A DNA stretch of 19,187 nt from the NCBI GenBank assembly GCA_964526915.1, contig CAZGMS010000098.1, positions 1 through 19,187 on the forward strand, written 5' to 3'. The notes under the pieces are model-generated. The model had not been told where the DNA came from. It did no database searches and saw nothing but the letters and a program-made list of their open reading frames with translations. The translations under genes and the position numbers were made by a program. This document shows positions 7,197 to 13,600 of the stretch, piece by piece (the stretch's first letter is position 1; every line of letters starts with the position of its first letter). The stretch is from JAHJDR01 sp964526915 (GTDB lineage: Bacteria; UBA10199; JADGCS01).

Positions 7197-8285
7197 TTAT
7201 TCCCCAAAACAGGTTCCCACTGAACGGGCTGATTGAATGATGGGACTGTCCATCCCAACCAGTCTTTGCTTGCCGGAGACATCAGACAATTTGGTGGTCA
7301 CGATCTGTTGCCCCCTAAGACCCACCATCACGCCAAAGTTTTTTTCCCAGACCTGTTGCATGGCACTTTGTCCAAAGAGCGTGGACAGGATTCGGTCGTG
7401 TGCCGTAGGCGTGCCGCCTCTCTGGAGGTGTCCAAGAATGGTGGCTCTTGAGGGAATGCCCGTGAGGGCTTCAATTTCTGTGGCCAACCACATACTGATG
7501 CCACCCAGACGGATGGGGTCATGAGAACGGTCATCGCGAGACCTCACCTGATATTCGCCCGAAGGCATTTTGACCCCTTCGGATACCACCATGAGACTGA
7601 AACGCTTGCCATGCTCATTGCGTTTCTGAACGCACGCGCAGACAGACTCAAGCCTGAAAGGAATTTCTGGAATGAGGATGATGTCACCGCCTCCCGCCAG
7701 GCCCCCATGCAGGGCCAACCAGCCGGTGTATCTCCCCATTGTCTCCACAATCATGACGCGGTGATGGGCCTGGGCCGTCGTGTGCAGTCTGTCGACAGCG
7801 TCAGCGATGATCTGCACGGCTGTGTCAAAACCAAAGGTGACGTCGGTGCCAAAAAGGTCGTTGTCGATGGTCTTGGGGACGCCGACACAGGGGATGCCGA
7901 TTTGGCAGAGCTGATCGGCAATGGTCAGGGTGCCGTCCCCGCCGATGCAGACGAGGGCGTCGCGTTCGGCCGCCTTAAAATGAGCCAGGGTGTTTTTTGA
8001 GAGATCCTGTTTTGGTTTTTTGGCATCATCCGTGTAGGCGAAGGGGTTGCCGCTGTTGGACGTGCCCAGAATCGTGCCTCCTTGCGAGAGGATCCCGCTC
8101 ACATCGGCGTAGGTCAGTGGCACCATCTTGTTGAAAATGAGTCCCTCATAACCGTCCTGTATCCCAATGCATTCCACGCCATAATCGGTGATGGCTGTTT
8201 TGACCACGGCCCGGATGACTGCGTTAAGCCCCGGACAATCGCCACCGCCAGTGAGTATGCCGATTTTGGAGATTTTTTTTGACAT
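7197..8285 (-). CDS. pfkA: 6-phosphofructokinase, GGDG/PKTIDND type
   Basis: Cytoplasmic glycolytic enzyme phosphorylating fructose 6-phosphate. The 362-residue protein begins KIGILTGGGDCPGLNAVIR. It has the nucleotide-site motif GGDGT (115-119), the catalytic PKTIDND (137-143, with Asp141 the predicted base), MGRYTGW (183-189), GGGDIILIPE, and the substrate motif GHLQRGGTPTAHDR. Classical ATP enzymes have Gly at the equivalents of E. coli 104 and 124, while PPi enzymes have Asp and Lys. Here the pair is Gly118 and Lys138, the mixed type known from ATP-dependent enzymes such as those of Streptomyces and trypanosomes. ATP is therefore the more likely donor, but PPi use or reversibility cannot be excluded from sequence. 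Start ATG 8285 has GAGGA seven nt upstream. It is transcribed toward acs and divergently from gatE. Confidence 0.93.
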   Translation of the reverse strand: MSKKISKIGILTGGGDCPGLNAVIRAVVKTAITDYGVECIGIQDGYEGLIFNKMVPLTYADVSGILSQGGTILGTSNSGNPFAYTDDAKKPKQDLSKNTLAHFKAAERDALVCIGGDGTLTIADQLCQIGIPCVGVPKTIDNDLFGTDVTFGFDTAVQIIADAVDRLHTTAQAHHRVMIVETMGRYTGWLALHGGLAGGGDIILIPEIPFRLESVCACVQKRNEHGKRFSLMVVSEGVKMPSGEYQVRSRDDRSHDPIRLGGISMWLATEIEALTGIPSRATILGHLQRGGTPTAHDRILSTLFGQSAMQQVWEKNFGVMVGLRGQQIVTTKLSDVSGKQRLVGMDSPIIQSARSVGTCFGE

Positions 8286-8398
8286 AAGCGGTTCCTCATT
8301 TTTTGATCTGTTATGCGACAGGGAGAATGTTACTGGAGGGGTTCATCATGCCATAGAGGGGCAGAAAGAGCCACTAGGATTTTCGAACAATTTCCTAA

Positions 8399-8451
8399 AA
8401 ACATTTGCACAAACTGGAGCGTGGCGATACAAATGTTTCGACAAACTCCAG
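8399..8451 (+). promoter_or_regulatory. Interleaved inverted repeats in the pfkA/gatE divergent region, with possible gatE promoter
   Basis: AAACATTTG (8399-8407) pairs with CAAATGTTT (8430-8438). CTGGAG (8414-8419) pairs with CTCCAG (8446-8451). The arms alternate, which is the topology of an H-type pseudoknot if transcribed. The first repeat also fits a dimeric operator. A possible gatE promoter overlaps it: TTGCAC (8405-8410), 17 nt, TACAAA (8428-8433), which is a weak match. If that promoter is used, most of the structure would lie upstream of the transcript, so an operator is then more likely than an RNA fold. Confidence 0.35.
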
Positions 8452-8467
8452 GCAATTAACGTCGTTG

Positions 8468-8523
8468 CGATCTACGATCCATACCCTAAAGGGCACAAGC
8501 GATCCACGATCCACGATCCACGA
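8468..8523 (+). repeat. Heptamer tandem array C, directly before gatE
   Basis: CGATCTA (8468-8474) and CGATCCA (8475-8481) are followed by an 18-bp spacer containing CCCTAAAGGG. Then come three perfect CGATCCA units (8500-8520) and CGA. The array ends 5 nt before the gatE ATG at 8529, the same distance as array A has to its gene. Five units carry GATC. No Shine-Dalgarno can be seen between the array and the ATG. Confidence 0.88.
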
Positions 8524-8528
8524 GTATT

Positions 8529-10517
8529 ATGTTTGACGCAAAAGAAAATTTTGAAGAATCAAAAAAACTGGTTGGTTATAAAAGGACTCATGAAACCATA
8601 GCGGCTGACTACGCTGAGCTTGGCTTTAAATGTGGTCTGGAAGTGCATCAACAGCTTAAAACTGACAAAAAGCTTTTTTGTCGGTGTCCCGCAGGGCGAT
8701 ATCAACAATCAGACGACTTTTCAGCCGAGATCGTTCGCCACATGCGGCCCACGCTGAGTGAATTGGGCGAGTATGATGGCACCGCGCTCATGGAGTTTCG
8801 CACGCGCAAGAACATCATCTACCGTATCAAGTACGAAACCGCTTGCACGTACGACATTGACGACACCCCCCCGTTTCGCATCAATCAGGAGGCACTGGAT
8901 ATTGCCGTTGAGATCGCGCTCTTGTTCAAACAAAACATCGTGGGTGAATTTCACATAGCCCGCAAACAGTATCTGGACGGCTCCATCCCGACTGGTTTTC
9001 AACGCACGGGCATTGTGGGTGTGGCGGGAGAGTTTCCCATCAAAAGCAAAATCATCAAACTCATTCAGCTCAGCATTGAGGAAGATGCCTGCCGCGAGGT
9101 TTCTGACGTTGGACATTGGCGCACCTACATGACGGATCGTCTGGGGATGCCACTCATTGAGGTGGTGACGCATCCCGATATGAAAACGCCGCGCGAGGCC
9201 GCTGAGGCGGGACAGATGATCCGGTTCATGACGCGCTCCACCGGCAAGGTGCGCACAGGCAATGGGGCAGGGCGCGAAGACGTGAACGTGAGTGTGACTG
9301 GTGGGCAACGGGTGGAAATCAAGGGTGTGCCCAGCATTGCGCTCATTCCCAAACTCACGCACAATGAAGCCTACCGACAGAGGGCCTTGCTCCTCATCAA
9401 AGAGGAACTCAACAGACGTGTTGTCCAGCCTAAAGATTGGAGGGTCACGCATACGGTTTTTTCAGAGGTGGACCTCAAACTGCGCTTTCCACGGTTGGCT
9501 TTGGCTGTTGACGGCCTGAACCAACTCAACCGTGGCAATGTGGTCGTGGTCAACCTCCCGCAGTTCAAGGGCTTGCTGTCCTTCTTCACACAACTGGGCC
9601 GTGCTTTTTCCGATGAGCTTGCCGATCGCCTCAAAGTGATCGCGTGTTTGGAAAAACCAAATCTGCTCACGAGCGAAGACATTTCTGGCGTGGTGACTCA
9701 AGAAGATTTTGTGCCTCTGTGTGCTTCGTTGCCAGCGGGTCCAGAAGATGCCCTTATTATTTTCCTGTCCCCCACGGACGACATCAAAACCGCCGTCGAA
9801 ACGATTGAAGAGCGTTGCCGACTGGCTTTTGCGGGGGTGCCCAACGAAACCCGCAAACCCAAGAGGGATGGGACCACCCTGTTTGAGCGTGTCCTTCCCG
9901 GCCCCGATCGCATGTACCCCGACACCGACTCTGCCCCCATCCCCATCAGTGTCCAACACGTGGCGACGCTGATGGCAGGGCTCCCGCGTGCTGTGTCGGC
10001 CCAAATGACACAGATGAACGAGTGGCATGTCCCGACGGACACTCATGAATATCTGTTACGCCATAATCTCTTACCGCTTTTCAGAAGGATTGTGGATGAG
10101 TTTTCTGTCTCTCCCGTTTTTGTGGCGGCCCTTTTGGGGCACACCCTCAAGAACATTCAGGGCAAGATGAAGCCGTCAGCGGAGTTTGATTACAAAAAAG
10201 TCTACGGGCTTTTCAAGTTTGTGACCGAAAATAAATTGGGGATCGAAATCGTCAAAACCATGCTCCCTGTGGTCTATGAGCACCCCAACATTGAGTTTGC
10301 TTCAGTCCTTGAACTGATCGACTTCAAGCCCGCTACGGAGACTGACATCCAGCGTGATGTCCCTTTTCTTTATAAAAAATTCCAGCAGATCAAAAAAAGC
10401 AAGCGGACTGGTGCGGTCGAAGACTGGATCATGGGTCAGGTGCGCCGGTATGCGGTTGGCTCGCTCCCACTCAAGGAAGTTCGCCGGATGATTACGGAGG
10501 CCTGTCATGACATCTGA
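8529..10517 (+). CDS. gatE: Glu-tRNA(Gln) amidotransferase subunit E, archaeal type
   Basis: Subunit that phosphorylates Glu-tRNA(Gln) and transfers ammonia from GatD to make Gln-tRNA(Gln). The 662 residues show the GatB/GatE core: GLEVHQQL (36-43) with LFCRCP just after, YETACTYDIDDTPPF, RKQYLDGSIPTGFQRTG, SIEEDACR, and STGKVRTGNGAGREDVNVSVTGGQRVEIKGV. An inserted GAD-like (AspRS-type) segment follows. VPNETRKP...PGPDRMYPDTD (Met462) comes next, and then the helical and YqeY-like tail domains. The inserted domain and the PGPDRMYPDTD motif separate it from bacterial GatB. About 30 residues precede the point where archaeal proteins usually begin, but no later in-frame start exists before the core. 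It overlaps gatD by 11 bp. GatDE is regarded as an archaeal enzyme, so its presence beside bacterial rpoD and dnaG is notable. Confidence 0.95.
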   Translation: MFDAKENFEESKKLVGYKRTHETIAADYAELGFKCGLEVHQQLKTDKKLFCRCPAGRYQQSDDFSAEIVRHMRPTLSELGEYDGTALMEFRTRKNIIYRIKYETACTYDIDDTPPFRINQEALDIAVEIALLFKQNIVGEFHIARKQYLDGSIPTGFQRTGIVGVAGEFPIKSKIIKLIQLSIEEDACREVSDVGHWRTYMTDRLGMPLIEVVTHPDMKTPREAAEAGQMIRFMTRSTGKVRTGNGAGREDVNVSVTGGQRVEIKGVPSIALIPKLTHNEAYRQRALLLIKEELNRRVVQPKDWRVTHTVFSEVDLKLRFPRLALAVDGLNQLNRGNVVVVNLPQFKGLLSFFTQLGRAFSDELADRLKVIACLEKPNLLTSEDISGVVTQEDFVPLCASLPAGPEDALIIFLSPTDDIKTAVETIEERCRLAFAGVPNETRKPKRDGTTLFERVLPGPDRMYPDTDSAPIPISVQHVATLMAGLPRAVSAQMTQMNEWHVPTDTHEYLLRHNLLPLFRRIVDEFSVSPVFVAALLGHTLKNIQGKMKPSAEFDYKKVYGLFKFVTENKLGIEIVKTMLPVVYEHPNIEFASVLELIDFKPATETDIQRDVPFLYKKFQQIKKSKRTGAVEDWIMGQVRRYAVGSLPLKEVRRMITEACHDI

Positions 10518-11892
10518 TGCATTCAAAGGGTACAAGGGCAAGGCTCTGGACGCCCTCAAACAACACGGTGTGCGCGTCTGGAGTGATGCCGAGGTCAAAA
10601 CATCACGCGGTGATTTCAGGGGGATCATTTTGCCCCGCAGCGAGAGTGATGATGACGAGCACATCGTGCTCAAACTCAATACGGGCTACAATGTGGGCGT
10701 GGCGGTTGCTACGATCACATCCATGACGGAAGAGGGTTACAAGGAAGCACACTATAAAATCCCCGAAAAAGAGTTTCCTGTTTCTCCCAACAAGCCCAAT
10801 GTGAAGCTCATTGGCACCGGCGGGACTATTGCGTCACGACTGGATTACCGCACGGGGGCAGTGATTCCCGCGTTTTCGCCGGGAGAACTTTATGGCGCGG
10901 TCCCTGAACTTGCCGACATATGCAATTTGAGCACCGAAAAACTTTTTGCCGTGTTTTCCGAAAACATGGGGCCCGAACAGTACAAAAAACTGGCCATCCG
11001 GATTGGTCAGGAGATTGAAAAAGGTGTGGACGGCATCCTCATTGGCCATGGGACAGACACCATGCACCACACAGCCACGGCATTATCGTATATGGTGCAG
11101 GATTCTCCCGTGCCGATAGTGATGGTGGGATCACAGCGTTCATCTGATCGTCCTTCATCTGATGCCGCGCTGAACCTGATTCACGGGACCAAGGCCGCCA
11201 GTTCTGCCGACATTGCCGAGGTGATGGTGTGCATGTTTGGCCCCACATCCAACGAATATGGCCTTCTGCACCGTGGCACACGCGTGCGCAAGATGCACTC
11301 ATCGTATCGTTCCACATTCCGCACGATTGGTGACGTGCCTCTGGCCATGATCAACAGGCAAAAAATCACACCGCTCACGGATGATTACAAAAGACGCCGC
11401 AAAGACAGAAATGTGAAAATCACGCCCACGTTTGAGGAAAAAGTCTCAATCGTTTATTATTATCCCAACATGCAACCCGACATGATCGATTCCCTCACCG
11501 ATCACGGTTACAAGGGGATCATCATTGCGGGCACGGGGCTGGGGCATGTCAACAAACCCTTGTACCCGGCCATTGAGCGGGCGGTGGCCAAGGGCGTGCA
11601 CATTTATATGACCGTGCAGACGCTGTGGGGTTATGTGCACATGTTTGTGTACGATACAGGCAGAGACCTCATGGCCAAAGGGGTTGTGCCGCTTGATAAC
11701 ATGTTGCCCGAAGTGGCCTACATCAAGCTCGGTTGGGCTTTGGGACAGACGAGCGATCATGACGAAGTGGTCAAGATCATGAAAACGCCCATTTCGCACG
11801 ACATCACCGAGCGCGAACCCTGCAATGGGTACCTGGTTTTTCAGGGCGGCATTCCCGAGGTGGAGGCGTTTTTGAGAACAGTACACAAGTAG
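10507..11892 (+). CDS. gatD: Glu-tRNA(Gln) amidotransferase subunit D, archaeal type
   Basis: Asparaginase-like subunit that releases ammonia, preferentially from asparagine in studied archaea, for GatE to amidate Glu-tRNA(Gln). The 461 residues start with a small barrel-like N-terminal domain (about 1-90, including VWSDAEVKTSRGDFRGIILPRS). The asparaginase fold follows. Its predicted catalytic residues are Thr107 in GTGGTIAS, Thr183-Asp184 in HGTDTM, and Lys262 in RVRKMHSSYRSTF. The motif GSQRSSDRPSSDAALN is typical of GatD rather than plain asparaginases. The ATG overlaps the end of gatE, and a strong Shine-Dalgarno (GGAGG, 10496-10500) lies inside gatE, so the two subunits should be translationally coupled. 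A plain type I asparaginase is ruled out by the N-terminal domain and the gatE partner. Confidence 0.95.
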   Translation: MTSDAFKGYKGKALDALKQHGVRVWSDAEVKTSRGDFRGIILPRSESDDDEHIVLKLNTGYNVGVAVATITSMTEEGYKEAHYKIPEKEFPVSPNKPNVKLIGTGGTIASRLDYRTGAVIPAFSPGELYGAVPELADICNLSTEKLFAVFSENMGPEQYKKLAIRIGQEIEKGVDGILIGHGTDTMHHTATALSYMVQDSPVPIVMVGSQRSSDRPSSDAALNLIHGTKAASSADIAEVMVCMFGPTSNEYGLLHRGTRVRKMHSSYRSTFRTIGDVPLAMINRQKITPLTDDYKRRRKDRNVKITPTFEEKVSIVYYYPNMQPDMIDSLTDHGYKGIIIAGTGLGHVNKPLYPAIERAVAKGVHIYMTVQTLWGYVHMFVYDTGRDLMAKGVVPLDNMLPEVAYIKLGWALGQTSDHDEVVKIMKTPISHDITEREPCNGYLVFQGGIPEVEAFLRTVHK

Positions 11893-11895
11893 GGG

Positions 11896-11953
11896 CAGGT
11901 TCCAAACCTGACCAATAAAAAACAGACACAAGGCGAAGACGTGGAGCCTTGTG
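11896..11953. other. Two hairpins after gatD
   Basis: Hairpin one is CAGGTT (11896-11901) with AACCTG (11905-11910), starting 3 nt after the gatD stop; its wording resembles a common dispersed repeat. Hairpin two is CACAAGGC (11927-11934) with GCCTTGTG (11946-11953), a perfect 8-bp stem. On the plus strand neither is followed directly by a T run. On the minus strand hairpin two is followed by TCTGTTTTTTATT, a good terminator for transcripts coming from the right, although no minus-strand gene ends here. It may block antisense transcription into gatD or act as a two-way terminator. Confidence 0.5.
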
Positions 11954-11972
11954 ACAGGTTAACAACCCATTT

Positions 11973-12020
11973 TCATATAGACAGATAATATACGATTTGA
12001 TATAATATTTGTCGATATGA
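11973..12020 (+). promoter_or_regulatory. abiE promoter inside a 48-bp near-palindrome (candidate AbiEi operator)
   Basis: TAGACA (11978-11983), a 17-nt spacer and a perfect TATAAT (12001-12006) form a good sigma-70 promoter. The predicted transcript start is near 12013, only about 4 nt before the ATG at 12017, so the mRNA should be leaderless or nearly so; no Shine-Dalgarno is present. Arms 11973-11992 and 12001-12020 are inverted repeats matching at 17 of 20 positions, with an 8-nt spacer. They cover the -35, the -10, the start site and the start codon. AbiEi antitoxins are known to bind inverted repeats in their own promoter, which fits. Confidence 0.75.
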
Positions 12021-12613
12021 AATATTTGGATACATACCAACGAATTATCGGATATTCTGCTGTGTTACAGGGCGTGTTTTCGGTTTTTGATATCAAAAAT
12101 CTACTGCGAGAAAGCAAGCCTGCCCTCATTTACAAACACATAGCACAGTTGGAAAAACAAAAAATCCTCACGCGTTTCACACGAGGATATTATGTCACCC
12201 CTGATTTCAGTCTTGAAGTGTTATCTCAACGGGTTTGCCCTCAATCGTACATCAGTTGCGGCAACGTGTTGGCAAAAAATTTAGTGATCGGTTCAATACC
12301 AGCCAAAACAATAACAGCGATTAAGATCGGGAAAAATAAAATTTATAAAAGTCCTATTGGCACACTTGTGTATTTTGGGATCGCTCCTCATTTGTTTTTT
12401 GGGTTCGAAACACAAAAGGGAATATCTTTCGCCAATAAAGAAAAAGCATTCTTGGATACATTGTATTTTTATCAACGAGGTCACAAATTTTCTTTTAATA
12501 TTTTTCAGGACATCAACATCAAATCTCTCGATGTAAAAACAATACAAAGATATCTGAAATTCTATAAGAATCCAAAGGTTGTGAAATTTGTGAAGGGAAT
12601 GATCAATGATTGA
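12017..12613 (+). CDS. abiEi: AbiEi-family antitoxin/transcriptional regulator
   Basis: Antitoxin of the AbiE type IV toxin-antitoxin family, which counters the toxin without direct contact and represses its own operon. The 198 residues start with a winged-helix-like segment (about 1-60: FSVFDIKNLLRESKPALIYKHIAQLEKQKILTRFTRGYYV). An AbiEi C-terminal region follows, with YISCGNVLAKNLVIG and FANKEKAFLDTLYFY (the EKA-x-LD motif of the family). The protein is strongly basic. The coding region is much more AT-rich than its neighbours (17 G/C of 60 at 12541-12600, against 33 of 60 at 11221-11280 in gatD), suggesting transfer. It overlaps the toxin gene by 8 bp. Start choice rests on the TATAAT-proximal ATG, with no Shine-Dalgarno. 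Confidence 0.82.
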   Translation: MKYLDTYQRIIGYSAVLQGVFSVFDIKNLLRESKPALIYKHIAQLEKQKILTRFTRGYYVTPDFSLEVLSQRVCPQSYISCGNVLAKNLVIGSIPAKTITAIKIGKNKIYKSPIGTLVYFGIAPHLFFGFETQKGISFANKEKAFLDTLYFYQRGHKFSFNIFQDINIKSLDVKTIQRYLKFYKNPKVVKFVKGMIND

Positions 12614-13346
12614 AATCAATTCTGCAGAAGCCCTGATGGTGTGGGTCATGAATCGTTTTTCAGAAACTCTGGGCGAACATGCCATCCTCAAAGGCGGCAT
12701 GGTGTTGCGACTTCTTGATTGTCCACGATACACAAACGATCTGGACTACATTTTTGTGCCCTTCGATTCAAAAAAGAAAATTTGGCCCATGATTGAGCGA
12801 ACACTTCAAGAGCTCGACGGCGCTCAAATTCAACACGAAATGAACTCAAAATGTTTGAGGATTAGGGTGACCTTTCGTAATTATTCTATTCAAATTGAGT
12901 CCAATGTAATGCTGGAGTGCAAAACCCAACCGATGAGTACAAGTGCGATGGCCAAACGACACAATCAACTGCCACGTGTGATTCGGGTCATGCGCTTTGA
13001 TTGGGCCTTAGCCAACAAGTTGGCCGCCTGGAATGAACGTGAACTGATCCGTGATCTTTACGATGCTCATTTTCTATCTGGCATTATGAACGAAAAACCA
13101 GATCTCGATATTTTGATCGAGCGCCTGCAAAAAATCAATTATACAGGGAAAACCCGTCACAAGAATTTGCCAAAATCTTTGACACTCAATGAATTTGTCG
13201 AAAGACTAAAAACAGCTGTGAAGAATCTTACGGCAAAAGAAGTTGAACAGGAACTCCGGGATTATCTTGCACCAGAAGAACTAGCAGGACTTGATAAAAG
13301 AATGACGGTAGGGTTAATGCGTTTGGCGGACAATTTGTTGAAGTGA
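12606..13346 (+). CDS. abiEii: AbiEii-family nucleotidyltransferase toxin
   Basis: Predicted nucleotidyltransferase toxin of the AbiEii/AbiGii family; characterised relatives stop growth reversibly, some by adding nucleotides to tRNA, and can abort phage infection. The 246-residue protein has the polymerase-beta-like signature: Gly30-Gly31 in LKGGMVLRLL, then Asp45 and Asp47 in RYTNDLDY. It also has the family's second motif, WALANKLAAWNERELIRDLYD, with Lys138, Arg149-Asp150 and Asp153. A helical C-terminal domain follows. The ATG overlaps the antitoxin stop by 8 bp, and AAGGGA at 12593-12598 provides the Shine-Dalgarno, so toxin translation depends on the antitoxin transcript. All visible catalytic residues are intact, so the toxin appears functional. 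Confidence 0.85.
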   Translation: MIEINSAEALMVWVMNRFSETLGEHAILKGGMVLRLLDCPRYTNDLDYIFVPFDSKKKIWPMIERTLQELDGAQIQHEMNSKCLRIRVTFRNYSIQIESNVMLECKTQPMSTSAMAKRHNQLPRVIRVMRFDWALANKLAAWNERELIRDLYDAHFLSGIMNEKPDLDILIERLQKINYTGKTRHKNLPKSLTLNEFVERLKTAVKNLTAKEVEQELRDYLAPEELAGLDKRMTVGLMRLADNLLK

Positions 13347-13386
13347 ATTTCACATCACCATCGCCCCGATACTGCACAAACACAGG

Positions 13387-13416
13387 TTGACAATCATCAA
13401 TTTAGACATAGATACA
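13387..13416 (+). promoter_or_regulatory. Possible promoter for the rhodanese remnant and CoA-disulfide-reductase gene
   Basis: A perfect TTGACA at 13387-13392 is followed 16-18 nt later only by weak -10 candidates (TAGATA at 13409 or GATACA at 13411). It lies in the short gap after abiEii and about 25 nt before the Shine-Dalgarno at 13429-13433. The position is sensible; the -10 is poor. Confidence 0.35.
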
Positions 13417-13438
13417 CACTAATAAAACAGGAGAACCC

Positions 13439-13600
13439 ATGAATTTCATTACCGCCAAAGAAGCTTTTGAAAAAACCAAAACCTTGACCAATGCCGTATT
13501 GCTGGATGTGCGCACACCAAAAGAGTTTCAACCCTTTTTTATTTTATGCCGTGGAATCAAAGTAAAAAATCTTGTCAGACTCATTAAGGTGAACACATGA
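13439..13600 (+). CDS. Truncated rhodanese-like ORF, 53 codons, probably a gene remnant
   Basis: Residues 1-33 read like the start of a single-domain rhodanese: MNFITAKEAF...AVLLDVRTPKEFQ, containing the LLDVRTPxEF motif that opens such domains. After Gln33 the similarity ends abruptly, and a basic tail of about 20 residues follows (PFFILCRGIKVKNLVRLIKVNT). The HIPGAxNIP segment and the active-site Cys loop are missing, so sulfurtransferase activity is not expected. This looks like an internal deletion. AGGAG at 13429-13433 is a good Shine-Dalgarno. The stop codon overlaps the next ATG as ATGA, so it may survive as a translated leader that couples ribosomes to the downstream reductase gene, which carries its own rhodanese domain. 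Confidence 0.6.
   Translation: MNFITAKEAFEKTKTLTNAVLLDVRTPKEFQPFFILCRGIKVKNLVRLIKVNT

Noticed and set aside
7197..8285. PPi-dependent phosphofructokinase as the primary call
   Set aside because: The first donor-site residue is Gly (GGDG), not the Asp of true PPi enzymes, so the Lys alone is not sufficient.
8468..8523. CRISPR array
   Set aside because: Units are 7 nt, mostly without spacers, and no cas gene is present; this is a short tandem repeat.
8721..10046. Minus-strand open frames opposite gatE
   Set aside because: Shadows of the gatE coding sequence, whose conserved motifs run throughout.
10507..11892. Simple L-asparaginase
   Set aside because: The N-terminal GatD domain, GatD-specific motifs and overlap with gatE argue for the amidotransferase subunit.
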